From: Dyadobacter sp. 50-39
GTDB lineage: Bacteria; Bacteroidota; Bacteroidia; Cytophagales; Spirosomataceae
NCBI GenBank assembly: GCA_001898145.1
Contig: MKSR01000048.1
Coordinates: 180,000 to 243,999 of the forward strand
Length of the DNA: 64,000 nt
Reading direction: 5' to 3'
Under the pieces are notes generated by a model. It was given only the letters and a program-made list of their open reading frames with translations, searched no databases and was not told the DNA's origin. Numbering within the stretch: the stretch's first letter is position 1; every line of letters starts with the position of its first letter. The translations under genes and the position numbers were made by a program. This document shows positions 1-7,624 of this stretch, piece by piece.

Positions 1-144
1 TTATATCTGCTGATCATCGCCAGTTTGCTGGTGGCGCTGGGATTCCTGGGCGCATTTATCTGGTCGGTACGGAAAGGGCATTACGACGACGATTATACGC
101 CCTCCGTCCGCATCCTGCTCGACGATTCCGAAAAACAGCCCTAA
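1..144 (+). CDS. ccoS: cbb3 oxidase assembly protein CcoS (3' part)
   Basis: This is the C-terminal end of CcoS, a small single-span membrane protein needed to assemble the cbb3-type cytochrome c oxidase, probably at the cofactor (haem/copper) insertion stage. The reading frame is open from the first base and gives 47 residues. They comprise one hydrophobic helix, the W-x-V-R-x-G-x-Y-D-D-D segment and a P-S-V-R-x-L-L-D-D tail, all typical of CcoS. Only the start is cut off by the window edge. The gene lies 49 bp upstream of ccoNO on the same strand, the usual order in Bacteroidota, where the copper P-type ATPase ccoI normally lies further upstream. Confidence 0.85.
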   Translation, partial: LYLLIIASLLVALGFLGAFIWSVRKGHYDDDYTPSVRILLDDSEKQP

Positions 145-193
145 CTGACGCCACTCATCTGAACTGATTTTTACCATTTATCCTCACTAAGTT

Positions 194-2338
194 ATGTCAA
201 ACGTTCCCCATCCCGAGCTCGCCTCCGTTGAGTTGGATGAATTTCAATACGACAACCGCATTGTCCGGGACTTCGCTATCGCCACCATCCTGTTCGGGCT
301 CATCGGTATGCTCGTGGGCTTGCTGGCCGCATTGCAGCTGGTTTTCCCGAACCTGAATTTTGACCTGCCGTTCCTGACATTCAGCCGTATCAGACCGCTG
401 CATACCAACGCGGTGATCTTCGCATTTGTCGGAAACGGCTTTTTTACAGGACTTTACTACTCCGTTCCGCGGGTGCTGCGGACGCCTATCTGGAGCCCGG
501 CGCTGAGCCGCTTTCATTTCTGGGCGTGGCAGGCTATAATCCTCGGCGCGGCCATTTCGCTGCCGATGGGTTTCACCACTTCCAAGGAATACGCCGAGCT
601 GGAATGGCCGTTCGACATTGCCATTGCCGTCGTGTGGGTTTCAGCTTTGGTGAACATTATCATGACCACCATCAACCGTCGCGTAGAGCATATTTATGCC
701 GCGGTATGGTTCTACATCGCCTCATTCGTAACCGTTGCGATGCTGCACGTGGTCAACAGCGTGGAACTGCCGATATCTTTCATGAAAAGCTACTCGGTGT
801 ACGCAGGGGTGCAGGACGCCCTCGTGCAATGGTGGTACGGGCATAATGCGGTGGCCTTTTTCCTTACCACACCTTACCTGGGCCTGATGTACTACTTCCT
901 GCCCAAAGCCGCCAACCGGCCCATTTATTCTTACCGGCTGTCGATTGTTCACTTCTGGGCGCTGATATTCCTGTATATCTGGGCCGGGCCGCACCACTTG
1001 CTCTATACGGCATTGCCCGAATGGGCGCAAACGCTCGGTACCGTGTTCTCCGTGATGCTCATTGCACCTTCATGGGGCGGTATGATGAACGGTTTGATGA
1101 CGTTGCGCGGCGCCTGGGACAAGGTACGGGAAGATGTAGTGCTGAAATTTATGGTGGTTGCGATTACCGCTTACGGTATGGCCACCTTCGAAGGGCCTAT
1201 GCTGTCCCTCAAAAACGTAAACGCCATCGCCCACTACACCGACTGGATCGTGGCACACGTACACGTAGGTGCGCTCGGCTGGAATGGCTTCCTTACTTTC
1301 GGTATCCTTTACTGGTTGTTCCCAAGGTTGTACAACCGCCCGCTATATTCTACCAAGGCCGCTAATTTCCACTTCTGGATCGGTACGCTGGGTATCATCT
1401 TCTATACCATCCCCATGTATTGGGCCGGATGGGTACAGAGCTCGATGTGGAAGGAGTTTACACAGGAAGGTCTATTGAAATACCCTAACTTCCTTGAAAC
1501 TGTAACTGCACTCAAACCACTGTATTTCCTTCGCGGCGTGGGCGGTTCGCTATACCTGGTGGGCTTCGTGGTGATGATCTATAACCTGTGGATGACCGCC
1601 ATCAAAGGCAAGCTCGTAGCCACTGAAACCGCGAAAGCCATGCCGCTGAATGCGATCTGGCATGCAGAAAAGAGCGAATACTGGCACCGCCGGTTGCTGG
1701 AACGCAAACCGTTGGCACTCACCATATTCTCGCTGATTGCCGTCGCTATCGGCGGAATGATCGAAATGATCCCTACGTTCCTGGTCGAATCCAACGTGCC
1801 GACCATCGCCAGCGTGAAACCTTACACGCCGCTGGAATTACAGGGCCGTGATATTTATGTCCGCGAAGGCTGCTACGTGTGCCATACGCAGATGATCCGT
1901 CCGTTCAGGTCCGAGATAGAGCGGTTCGGGGAGTATTCCAAATCAGGGGAATTCGTATATGACCACCCGCACCAATGGGGCTCCAAACGCACCGGCCCGG
2001 ATTTGCAGCGTGTAGGCGGCAAGTACCCCGACTCCTGGCATTACAACCACATGGAAGATCCTACCAGTATGTCGCCCGGCTCCATTATGCCGCGCTACGG
2101 CTGGCTGCTCGAAAACGACCTGGATACGACTACTACCGTGGCGAAAATCAAGGCGATGCAAACGCTCGGCGTGCCATACGAAAAAGGTTACGAGCACCAG
2201 GCTAATACCGACCTCGTGAAGCAGGAAAAGGAAATCCAGGAGCGCTTGAAGCAAAGCGGCATCAAAACGGCAGCCAACAAAGAGATCATCGCATTGATTG
2301 CCTATATGCAGCGGCTTGGTACTGATATAAAAAAATGA
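194..2338 (+). CDS. ccoNO: cbb3-type cytochrome c oxidase, fused subunits I and II (CcoN-CcoO)
   Basis: This is the catalytic core of the high-affinity terminal oxidase, which reduces O2 to water in the inner membrane. Residues about 1-490 are the multi-span CcoN haem-copper subunit, with many His in helices such as the W-I-V-A-H-V-H-V-G segment. After a further membrane helix (about 510-530) comes the periplasmic monohaem cytochrome CcoO, with C-Y-V-C-H at about 560-564 and the likely axial Met near 632 (S-I-M-P-R-Y). In Proteobacteria these are two genes; here there is no stop between them. The ATG at 194 has conserved N-terminal sequence after it and no better alternative. It leads the ccoNO-ccoQP-ccoG-fixH cluster. 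Confidence 0.95.
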   Translation: MSNVPHPELASVELDEFQYDNRIVRDFAIATILFGLIGMLVGLLAALQLVFPNLNFDLPFLTFSRIRPLHTNAVIFAFVGNGFFTGLYYSVPRVLRTPIWSPALSRFHFWAWQAIILGAAISLPMGFTTSKEYAELEWPFDIAIAVVWVSALVNIIMTTINRRVEHIYAAVWFYIASFVTVAMLHVVNSVELPISFMKSYSVYAGVQDALVQWWYGHNAVAFFLTTPYLGLMYYFLPKAANRPIYSYRLSIVHFWALIFLYIWAGPHHLLYTALPEWAQTLGTVFSVMLIAPSWGGMMNGLMTLRGAWDKVREDVVLKFMVVAITAYGMATFEGPMLSLKNVNAIAHYTDWIVAHVHVGALGWNGFLTFGILYWLFPRLYNRPLYSTKAANFHFWIGTLGIIFYTIPMYWAGWVQSSMWKEFTQEGLLKYPNFLETVTALKPLYFLRGVGGSLYLVGFVVMIYNLWMTAIKGKLVATETAKAMPLNAIWHAEKSEYWHRRLLERKPLALTIFSLIAVAIGGMIEMIPTFLVESNVPTIASVKPYTPLELQGRDIYVREGCYVCHTQMIRPFRSEIERFGEYSKSGEFVYDHPHQWGSKRTGPDLQRVGGKYPDSWHYNHMEDPTSMSPGSIMPRYGWLLENDLDTTTTVAKIKAMQTLGVPYEKGYEHQANTDLVKQEKEIQERLKQSGIKTAANKEIIALIAYMQRLGTDIKK

Positions 2339-2512
2339 GTGAATGAGTGAATTGTGAATGATTGAATGAGTGAATGACTGAATAATTAGTCCTCCATTTC
2401 TAACCTATTGAAACGACACCCGATTCCTATTGACTATTCATTCAATCATTCAATCATTCACTCATTCACTCATTCACTCATTCATTCGGTCATCCAGTCA
2501 TTCAATTATTCA
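2335..2512. repeat. two opposed arrays of a degenerate 8-bp repeat between ccoNO and ccoQP
   Basis: The 187-bp gap between ccoNO and ccoQP contains about seven imperfect copies of the octamer GAATGANT on the plus strand (2335-2388). After a spacer of about 45 bp come about ten copies of the same unit in reverse complement (2433-2512). The left array overlaps the ccoNO stop codon. Transcribed as one mRNA, the two arrays could pair into a long hairpin between two cistrons. Spacer-free octamers this degenerate do not resemble CRISPR repeats. The function is unknown; mRNA stability, differential expression or slippage are possible. Confidence 0.85.
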
Positions 2513-2525
2513 AAATTGACCTCTC

Positions 2526-3548
2526 ATGAAATTCCGCAACTACCTCGAAACCATAGCCGGTGTGGGCATTTATCCGCTCATATCACTCCTGATATTCTTC
2601 GCTTTCTTCGTCGGCCTGCTCATCTACGTGTGGGGGCTGGATAAAAGGAAGCTCGACAAAATGCGCAGCATCCCGCTGAACGACGGCGTTGCGAAAAAGG
2701 CCCTACTGTCATTGCTTCTGCTCGGGGTGATCGCATTACCTGCGTCTGCACAGGAAGCCACAGACAAAGTGCGCGCGGTGACCGAGCTGGACCTGATCCT
2801 GTACGTGCTGCTGGGCGCATTGGTCTTTATCATTATCCAGTTGGGAATCCTGCTGGCCTCGGCCATGAATGTGCTCAACAAAACGGCGCATGCTTCCCAG
2901 CAAGAGCCTACCCACATTTTCAGCGCGCATTGGTGGAAAAAGTTCAGGGGTATCGGCGTAGCATTGAAGGATGAAAAAGATATCCTCATCGACGGTCACG
3001 ACTACGACGGAATCCAGGAGCTCGACAACCGCATGCCGCCGTGGCTGCAATTCCTTTTCTACACGACCATCTTTTTTGCAGTCGTTTACGCAGCTTACTA
3101 TTTCAGTGGCCTGGGCGATCTGCAAATCGCCGAGCTCGACAAGGAAATAGCGACTGCCGAAGTCGAGAAAAAAGCTTACATGGAAAAAGTAGGTGCCAGC
3201 ATGGATGAAAACTCCGTGACGCTGCTTACCGACAAAGCGGGCGTGGACGCAGGGATGAAGATCTTCCAGGAAAAATGTACGGCCTGCCATGGCACGGAAG
3301 GCGGCGGTGCTGTGGGCCCTAACCTGACAGACGCATATTGGCTGCACGGCGGCGGCATTCACAATGTATTCAAGGTGATCAAATATGGTGTGCCTGAAAA
3401 AGGGATGATTTCCTGGGAGAAACAGCTTTCCCCCACCGACATTCAGAAGGTAGCGAGCTTCGTGCTTTCAATCAAAGGCACCAAACCGGCCAATGCGAAG
3501 GAACCGCAAGGTGAACTGGTTAGCGAAGAGACTGTGGCAAAGCAATAA
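2526..3548 (+). CDS. ccoP: cbb3 oxidase subunit III, CcoQ-CcoP fusion with one haem c
   Basis: This subunit passes electrons from cytochrome c to CcoO. The first 55 residues look like CcoQ/FixQ: a membrane helix followed by a short charged tail ending P-L-N-D-G. A second hydrophobic stretch follows at about 57-75. The CcoP-like part has further helices at about 90-115 and 170-195 and a periplasmic cytochrome domain. Only one haem motif is present (C-T-A-C-H, residues 251-255), while classical proteobacterial CcoP has two. The cytochrome ends with the usual helix before a polar tail. The ATG at 2526 follows directly after the repeat block. ccoG begins 6 bp after the stop, so co-transcription is likely. 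Confidence 0.92.
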   Translation: MKFRNYLETIAGVGIYPLISLLIFFAFFVGLLIYVWGLDKRKLDKMRSIPLNDGVAKKALLSLLLLGVIALPASAQEATDKVRAVTELDLILYVLLGALVFIIIQLGILLASAMNVLNKTAHASQQEPTHIFSAHWWKKFRGIGVALKDEKDILIDGHDYDGIQELDNRMPPWLQFLFYTTIFFAVVYAAYYFSGLGDLQIAELDKEIATAEVEKKAYMEKVGASMDENSVTLLTDKAGVDAGMKIFQEKCTACHGTEGGGAVGPNLTDAYWLHGGGIHNVFKVIKYGVPEKGMISWEKQLSPTDIQKVASFVLSIKGTKPANAKEPQGELVSEETVAKQ

Positions 3549-3554
3549 CCGATC

Positions 3555-4904
3555 ATGAAAGCGAGTAACGAAACACGTCCCCTTTACCCCCAGCGCCCGG
3601 AAGGCAAATGGCATAACCGCCGCGTGGTATTCAGTATTGCCATTATTGCATTGTTGTTCGTTACGCCTTTCATCCGGATCGGTGGGCAGCCGCTGGTGCT
3701 GCTGAATGTGATTGAGCGAAAAATCATGCTTTTCGGCATATTCATCGGGCCACAGGATTACTGGCTCTTCGGGCTTACGATGCTTTCGTTTTTTGTGTTC
3801 ATTGTATTGTTTACGACAGTTTTCGGGAGGCTGTGGTGCGGCTGGGCCTGCCCGCAGACGGTTTTCATGGAGATGGTTTTCCGTAAAATCGAATATGCTA
3901 TCGAAGGCGACGCCGGGAAGCAGAAACTGCTGGACAAAGCTCCATGGACGGCCGACAAGGTTCTGAAAAAGGGATTGAAATACACCATTTTCCTGATCAT
4001 TTCCTTCGCCATTGCCAACCTGCTGCTGGCCTACGTACTCGGCACCGATGCGCTTTACAAGATCATTTCCGAACCGATCGAAGATCATATGGCGCTGTTT
4101 TCCGGCATTGTGATTTTCACCGCGGTATTCTATTGGAACTTCGCCTGGCTGCGCGAGCAGGCATGCACCGTGGTGTGCCCGTATGGCCGCCTGCAAAGCG
4201 TGCTCCTCGACAGGAACTCCATCAATGTGGCCTACGATCACGAGCGTGGCGAACCCAGGGGCAAGCTCCATAAAGGAACAGACCGCACGGAAGGTGACTG
4301 CATCAGCTGTTTCCAATGTGTAGCCGTGTGCCCTACCGGCATCGACATCCGAAACGGGACCCAAATGGAATGTGTGAATTGCACCGCCTGCATTGATGCC
4401 TGTGATGCCATTATGGATAAAGTAGGTTTTCAGAAAGGCCTTATCCGCTACACTTCCGAAAATGCGATCATGAAAAAGACCGCGAAAGTAATAACCCTCC
4501 GGACGTGGGGTTATGCGGCGGTGCTGGTACTGCTATGGTCGGCATTGGGCTTTGTGGTAGCGACGCGCACCGATACGCAAACCACGCTTTTCCGTGCGCC
4601 GGGCAGCCGTTACATCGAGAACAGCGACGGAACCATCAGCAACCTGTACACTTTCAAGATATTCAACAAAACGAACCGCATCATCAAACCCTCCCTGCAC
4701 CTCGACACCCCGCAAGGTAAGCTTCTGTTCGCCGGATCACCCGATCTGACGCTCGAAGCAGCGGGGATGTCTGAGGGTACGGTGTTCATCATCATTCCAA
4801 AGTCTGAATTGAAGAGCCGCAAAACGGTGCTGAAACTGTCCGTATCTCAGGATAACCAGCCACTCGAAACGTTCGAAACCACCTTCATTGCGCCGGAAGA
4901 ATAA
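3555..4904 (+). CDS. ccoG: cytochrome c oxidase accessory protein CcoG (polyferredoxin-like)
   Basis: CcoG is an inner-membrane iron-sulfur protein that helps assemble cbb3 oxidase, reported to act as a cupric reductase that supplies Cu(I). The 449-residue protein has N-terminal helices, a C-G-W-A-C-P motif near residue 96, and a cytoplasmic ferredoxin region with C-I-S-C-F-Q-C-V-A-V-C-P near 253 followed by C-V-N-C-T-A-C-I-D-A-C. These are two complete 4Fe-4S binding patterns. A further membrane helix near 315-335 and a periplasmic immunoglobulin-like C-terminal domain follow, as expected for the family. It sits between ccoQP (6 bp) and fixH (26 bp) in the oxidase operon. Confidence 0.95.
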   Translation: MKASNETRPLYPQRPEGKWHNRRVVFSIAIIALLFVTPFIRIGGQPLVLLNVIERKIMLFGIFIGPQDYWLFGLTMLSFFVFIVLFTTVFGRLWCGWACPQTVFMEMVFRKIEYAIEGDAGKQKLLDKAPWTADKVLKKGLKYTIFLIISFAIANLLLAYVLGTDALYKIISEPIEDHMALFSGIVIFTAVFYWNFAWLREQACTVVCPYGRLQSVLLDRNSINVAYDHERGEPRGKLHKGTDRTEGDCISCFQCVAVCPTGIDIRNGTQMECVNCTACIDACDAIMDKVGFQKGLIRYTSENAIMKKTAKVITLRTWGYAAVLVLLWSALGFVVATRTDTQTTLFRAPGSRYIENSDGTISNLYTFKIFNKTNRIIKPSLHLDTPQGKLLFAGSPDLTLEAAGMSEGTVFIIIPKSELKSRKTVLKLSVSQDNQPLETFETTFIAPEE

Positions 4905-4930
4905 TGTATTAACCTATTATTTAAAACATT

Positions 4931-5383
4931 ATGAAACTCAATTGGAAAGCACTCATTGCCGCTGTTTACGTCAGTTTCGTATCCATGATCCTGCTGCTGG
5001 TGGGAATGAGCGCAGGGCAGAAAATAGACCTCGTGACCGACCACTATTACGAGGAAGAACTCAAATTCCAGGGCAAGATAGACAAGGCGCAACGCGCCGC
5101 CGAACTGCCCGAGCCGCTATCTTGGCAGATTACCGAAAGCGGATTACTGGTCCACTACCCTGCCGGGTTCAGGGACGGGGATATTTCCGGCGAAATCCGC
5201 CTGTACTGCCCGTCGGACGACCGTAACGACCGGCAGTTCGCCATCCGTTCGAACAACAACGGGCAGACAGTCGCTTTATCGCAAATCCCCGCCGGCCGGT
5301 ACAAAATCCAGGTCGACTGGAAAAATGGCGACAAGACTTATTGGAATGAGGGCGTGGTGGTTATCGGTCCTAAAAAGATTTAA
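4931..5383 (+). CDS. fixH: FixH/CcoH family cbb3 oxidase assembly protein
   Basis: FixH (CcoH) is a small membrane-anchored periplasmic protein required for stable cbb3 oxidase assembly. The 150-residue product has one N-terminal helix (about 8-30), then the family hallmark D-H-Y-Y-E-E-E-L at about 37-44. This precedes a helical linker and a beta-rich domain ending in V-D-W-K-N-G-D-K-T-Y-W. It is placed 26 bp after ccoG and only 3 bp before the next gene, so it is in the same transcript. Nothing in it looks truncated. Confidence 0.9.
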   Translation: MKLNWKALIAAVYVSFVSMILLLVGMSAGQKIDLVTDHYYEEELKFQGKIDKAQRAAELPEPLSWQITESGLLVHYPAGFRDGDISGEIRLYCPSDDRNDRQFAIRSNNNGQTVALSQIPAGRYKIQVDWKNGDKTYWNEGVVVIGPKKI

Positions 5384-5386
5384 GCC

Positions 5387-6085
5387 GTGGTTACTGTCCT
5401 GCCTTACCTCGCTATTTCGATGGGGCTGATCGCCAGCTTCCACTGCGTGGGCATGTGCGGGCCCATTACGCTTGCGTTGCCTGTGCATAAGGGTACGCGC
5501 ATGCGGCAGATCGCGGGCGTACTTGCCTACAATGCGGGACGCGCGCTTACGTACGCGACGTTTGGCGTGGTATTAGGCACACTTGGTGCTTCGCTGGCGT
5601 GGCTGGGGGTGCTACGGTACGCCTCCGTTGCCGTGGGCGCGGCCATGCTGGCTTACGTGTTTTGGCCCGCAGGACTGGAACAGCGGCTGCATATGCCGTT
5701 ATTCTGGCAAAAAACAGTGGGACGGCTGAGGCAAAGAATGGCCATTTACCTGAAAAGAAACGATTTGCCCGGTATGTTGCTGCTCGGTATGCTCAACGGG
5801 GCGATCCCCTGCGGCATGGTGTACATGGCGCTTATGAGTTCGGTCGCCACGGGCAGCGCCTGGGGTGGCGGCGCATTTATGGCGCTTTTCGGGCTGGGTA
5901 CCCTCCCGGCTATGCTGGCTTTGGGCATTGCGAGGCAGCAGTTAACGCCCGCCCTGAGGACCCGCATTCGCAAACTTACACCGGTGCTCGTCGCTATTGC
6001 GGGCATCTGGCTCGTGGCACGGGGCGTCATGACTTCCTACCCTGCCCCTTCCAGGGCGTCCGCGGGCATTACCATTTGCCGCTAG
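5387..6085 (+). CDS. SafE/TauE (UreH-like) family membrane protein of the cbb3 cluster
   Basis: This is a six-span inner-membrane protein of the family often called sulfite exporter TauE/SafE or UreH-like, which commonly closes cbb3 clusters in Bacteroidota. An early H-C-V-G-M-C-G-P motif at about 20-27 is characteristic of the branch linked to copper or haem-copper oxidase assembly. I infer a role in metal handling for the oxidase rather than sulfite export. The start is a GTG at 5387, only 3 bp after the fixH stop, which suits translational coupling. A second C-G-M segment occurs near residue 140 (I-P-C-G-M-V-Y). No terminator is visible before the hemN promoter. Confidence 0.8.
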   Translation: MVTVLPYLAISMGLIASFHCVGMCGPITLALPVHKGTRMRQIAGVLAYNAGRALTYATFGVVLGTLGASLAWLGVLRYASVAVGAAMLAYVFWPAGLEQRLHMPLFWQKTVGRLRQRMAIYLKRNDLPGMLLLGMLNGAIPCGMVYMALMSSVATGSAWGGGAFMALFGLGTLPAMLALGIARQQLTPALRTRIRKLTPVLVAIAGIWLVARGVMTSYPAPSRASAGITICR

Positions 6086-6107
6086 CAGGCCCGAAAGTCT
6101 GTTTTTT

Positions 6108-6153
6108 ACATGACATAAATCATGTTTTTCCCCTCGGCAGCTGGGTAGTTTTG
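6108..6153 (+). promoter_or_regulatory. FNR/CRP-type palindrome and -7 box upstream of hemN
   Basis: ACATGA (6108-6113), six bases and TCATGT (6120-6125) form a perfect inverted repeat with the core TGA-N6-TCA, the spacing of FNR sites (TTGAT-N4-ATCAA). A perfect Bacteroidetes -7 box, TAGTTTTG, lies at 6146-6153. A start site about 6-7 bp downstream would place the centre of the palindrome near -42, the class II activator position, with a leader of about 22 nt before the hemN ATG. The promoter lies between the oxidase operon and hemN. The receiver-CRP regulator at 8878 is a natural candidate to bind it. Confidence 0.65.
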
Positions 6154-6181
6154 ATCAATCATCTACATCAAAACTTTGACC

Positions 6182-7546
6182 ATGGATAAGGACCTGCTCT
6201 TTAAATACAACATCCCGGGACCGCGTTACACGAGCTACCCGACCGTTCCCTACTGGCAGAAAACACCTCCCGCCGTGAGCAAGTGGAAAGAGCTGGTGCA
6301 GGATGCATTTACGGTTTCAAACCGGAAGGAAGGGATCAGCCTGTACGTTCACCTGCCATTTTGCGAAAGCCTTTGCACCTATTGCGGCTGCAACACACGC
6401 ATCACGATTAACCATGCAGTGGAAAACAAGTACATCCAGGCGGTATTGAAGGAATGGAAAATGTATGTCGAACTCTTTGGTGAGGAAAAGCCGGTCATTC
6501 GCGAATTGCACCTCGGAGGCGGTACACCCACTTTTTTCAGCCCGGGTAACCTGGTAAAACTGGTGAACGGCCTGCTCGAAAATTCAGAAGTCCATCCCGA
6601 TGCGCGCTTCGGCTTCGAGGCCCATCCGGGAAATACGACGGACGCGCATTTGGAAGCATTGTATTCGGTCGGATTCAGAAGGATAAGCATTGGCGTACAG
6701 GATTTCAATCCGGTCGTACTGGCGATCATCAACAGGCACCAGACTTTTGAACAGGTGAAACACCTGACCCTGAAAGCCCGCGAAATCGGCTACACGTCCG
6801 TCAACTATGACATTGTATACGGCTTGCCGCAGCAGAAGAATTGCTCCATGATGGAAACCATGCTGCGGGTGATCAAGCTTCGCCCCGACCGCATTGCATT
6901 TTACAGTTATGCCCATGTGCCCTGGATCAAGCCCGGCCAGCGCAGCTACACCGAAAGAGACCTGCCCGATGCCGACCACAAAATGGCGATCTACGAGGCT
7001 GGCCGCAATGCGCTGGAACTGGCAGGTTATGAAGATATCGGCATGGACCATTTTGCCCTCCAATCCGACGAACTCTATAAAGCGGCTACCCAGGAACGCC
7101 TGCACCGGAATTTCATGGGCTACACCGACACCCGTACCCAACTGCTGATCGGCCTTGGCGCGTCCTCGATCTCCGATTCGTGGTGGGGCTATGCGCAGAA
7201 TGAGAAGAAAGTAGAAGATTATTACAAAAAGCTCGCTGCAAACGAGCTGCCGATATTCCGCGGTCACGAGCTGAGCCGCGAAGACCTGATCCTGAGAAAG
7301 CATATCCTGCGCCTGATGACCTCGTTCGAAACTTCCTGGGCCAATACGACCGAAGTTTGTGCGGAGGTGTACCAGGCCCTCGAAAAACTCTCCGAAATGG
7401 AGTTCGACGAACTCGTGGAAGTAGAGCCTTTCCGCCTGAGGATCACCGAGAAAGGTAAGGCATTCGTACGTAATGTGTGCATGGCTTTCGACGCGCGTCT
7501 CTGGGCCGATTTACCCCAAACGACCCTTTTTAGTCAAACAGTTTAA
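6182..7546 (+). CDS. hemN: oxygen-independent coproporphyrinogen III oxidase
   Basis: HemN is a cytoplasmic radical-SAM enzyme that decarboxylates coproporphyrinogen III to protoporphyrinogen IX without O2, a haem-synthesis step that pairs with low-oxygen respiration. The 454-residue protein starts with the family signature K-Y-N-x-P-G-P-R-Y-T-S-Y-P. It carries the radical-SAM cluster motif C-x3-C-x2-C at 61, 65 and 68, extended by a fourth Cys at 70, and the G-G-G-T-P-T segment. The C-terminal HemN domain is present. I chose the ATG at 6182; a TTG two codons earlier is less likely. It is preceded by the FNR-type site, so induction under low oxygen is expected. Confidence 0.95.
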   Translation: MDKDLLFKYNIPGPRYTSYPTVPYWQKTPPAVSKWKELVQDAFTVSNRKEGISLYVHLPFCESLCTYCGCNTRITINHAVENKYIQAVLKEWKMYVELFGEEKPVIRELHLGGGTPTFFSPGNLVKLVNGLLENSEVHPDARFGFEAHPGNTTDAHLEALYSVGFRRISIGVQDFNPVVLAIINRHQTFEQVKHLTLKAREIGYTSVNYDIVYGLPQQKNCSMMETMLRVIKLRPDRIAFYSYAHVPWIKPGQRSYTERDLPDADHKMAIYEAGRNALELAGYEDIGMDHFALQSDELYKAATQERLHRNFMGYTDTRTQLLIGLGASSISDSWWGYAQNEKKVEDYYKKLAANELPIFRGHELSREDLILRKHILRLMTSFETSWANTTEVCAEVYQALEKLSEMEFDELVEVEPFRLRITEKGKAFVRNVCMAFDARLWADLPQTTLFSQTV

Positions 7547-7624
7547 TGATGAATTCTTGCGGTGTTCACTTGTGTCCTGTACTTTGGTATGTTTGATACG
7601 GATATTTTAATTCATACGCAGGTG

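Noticed and set aside
2335-2512. CRISPR array between ccoNO and ccoQP
   Set aside because: The unit is only 8 bp, degenerate and without unique spacers, and it occurs in two opposed blocks. No cas genes are present.
3468-4364. A 298-codon minus-strand frame opposite ccoG
   Set aside because: ccoG has both 4Fe-4S motifs in the plus frame. The antisense product is rich in His and Gln in a shadow-like pattern.
6151-6171. TTGAT...ATCAA pair near the hemN start as an FNR site
   Set aside because: The half-sites are 11 bp apart, where FNR sites need 4. The palindrome at 6108-6125 has the right spacing.
6150-6178. Promoter formed by TTTG and AAACTTTG directly before hemN
   Set aside because: The start site would fall at or after the hemN ATG, leaving no leader. 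The TAGTTTTG box at 6146 fits better with the upstream palindrome.
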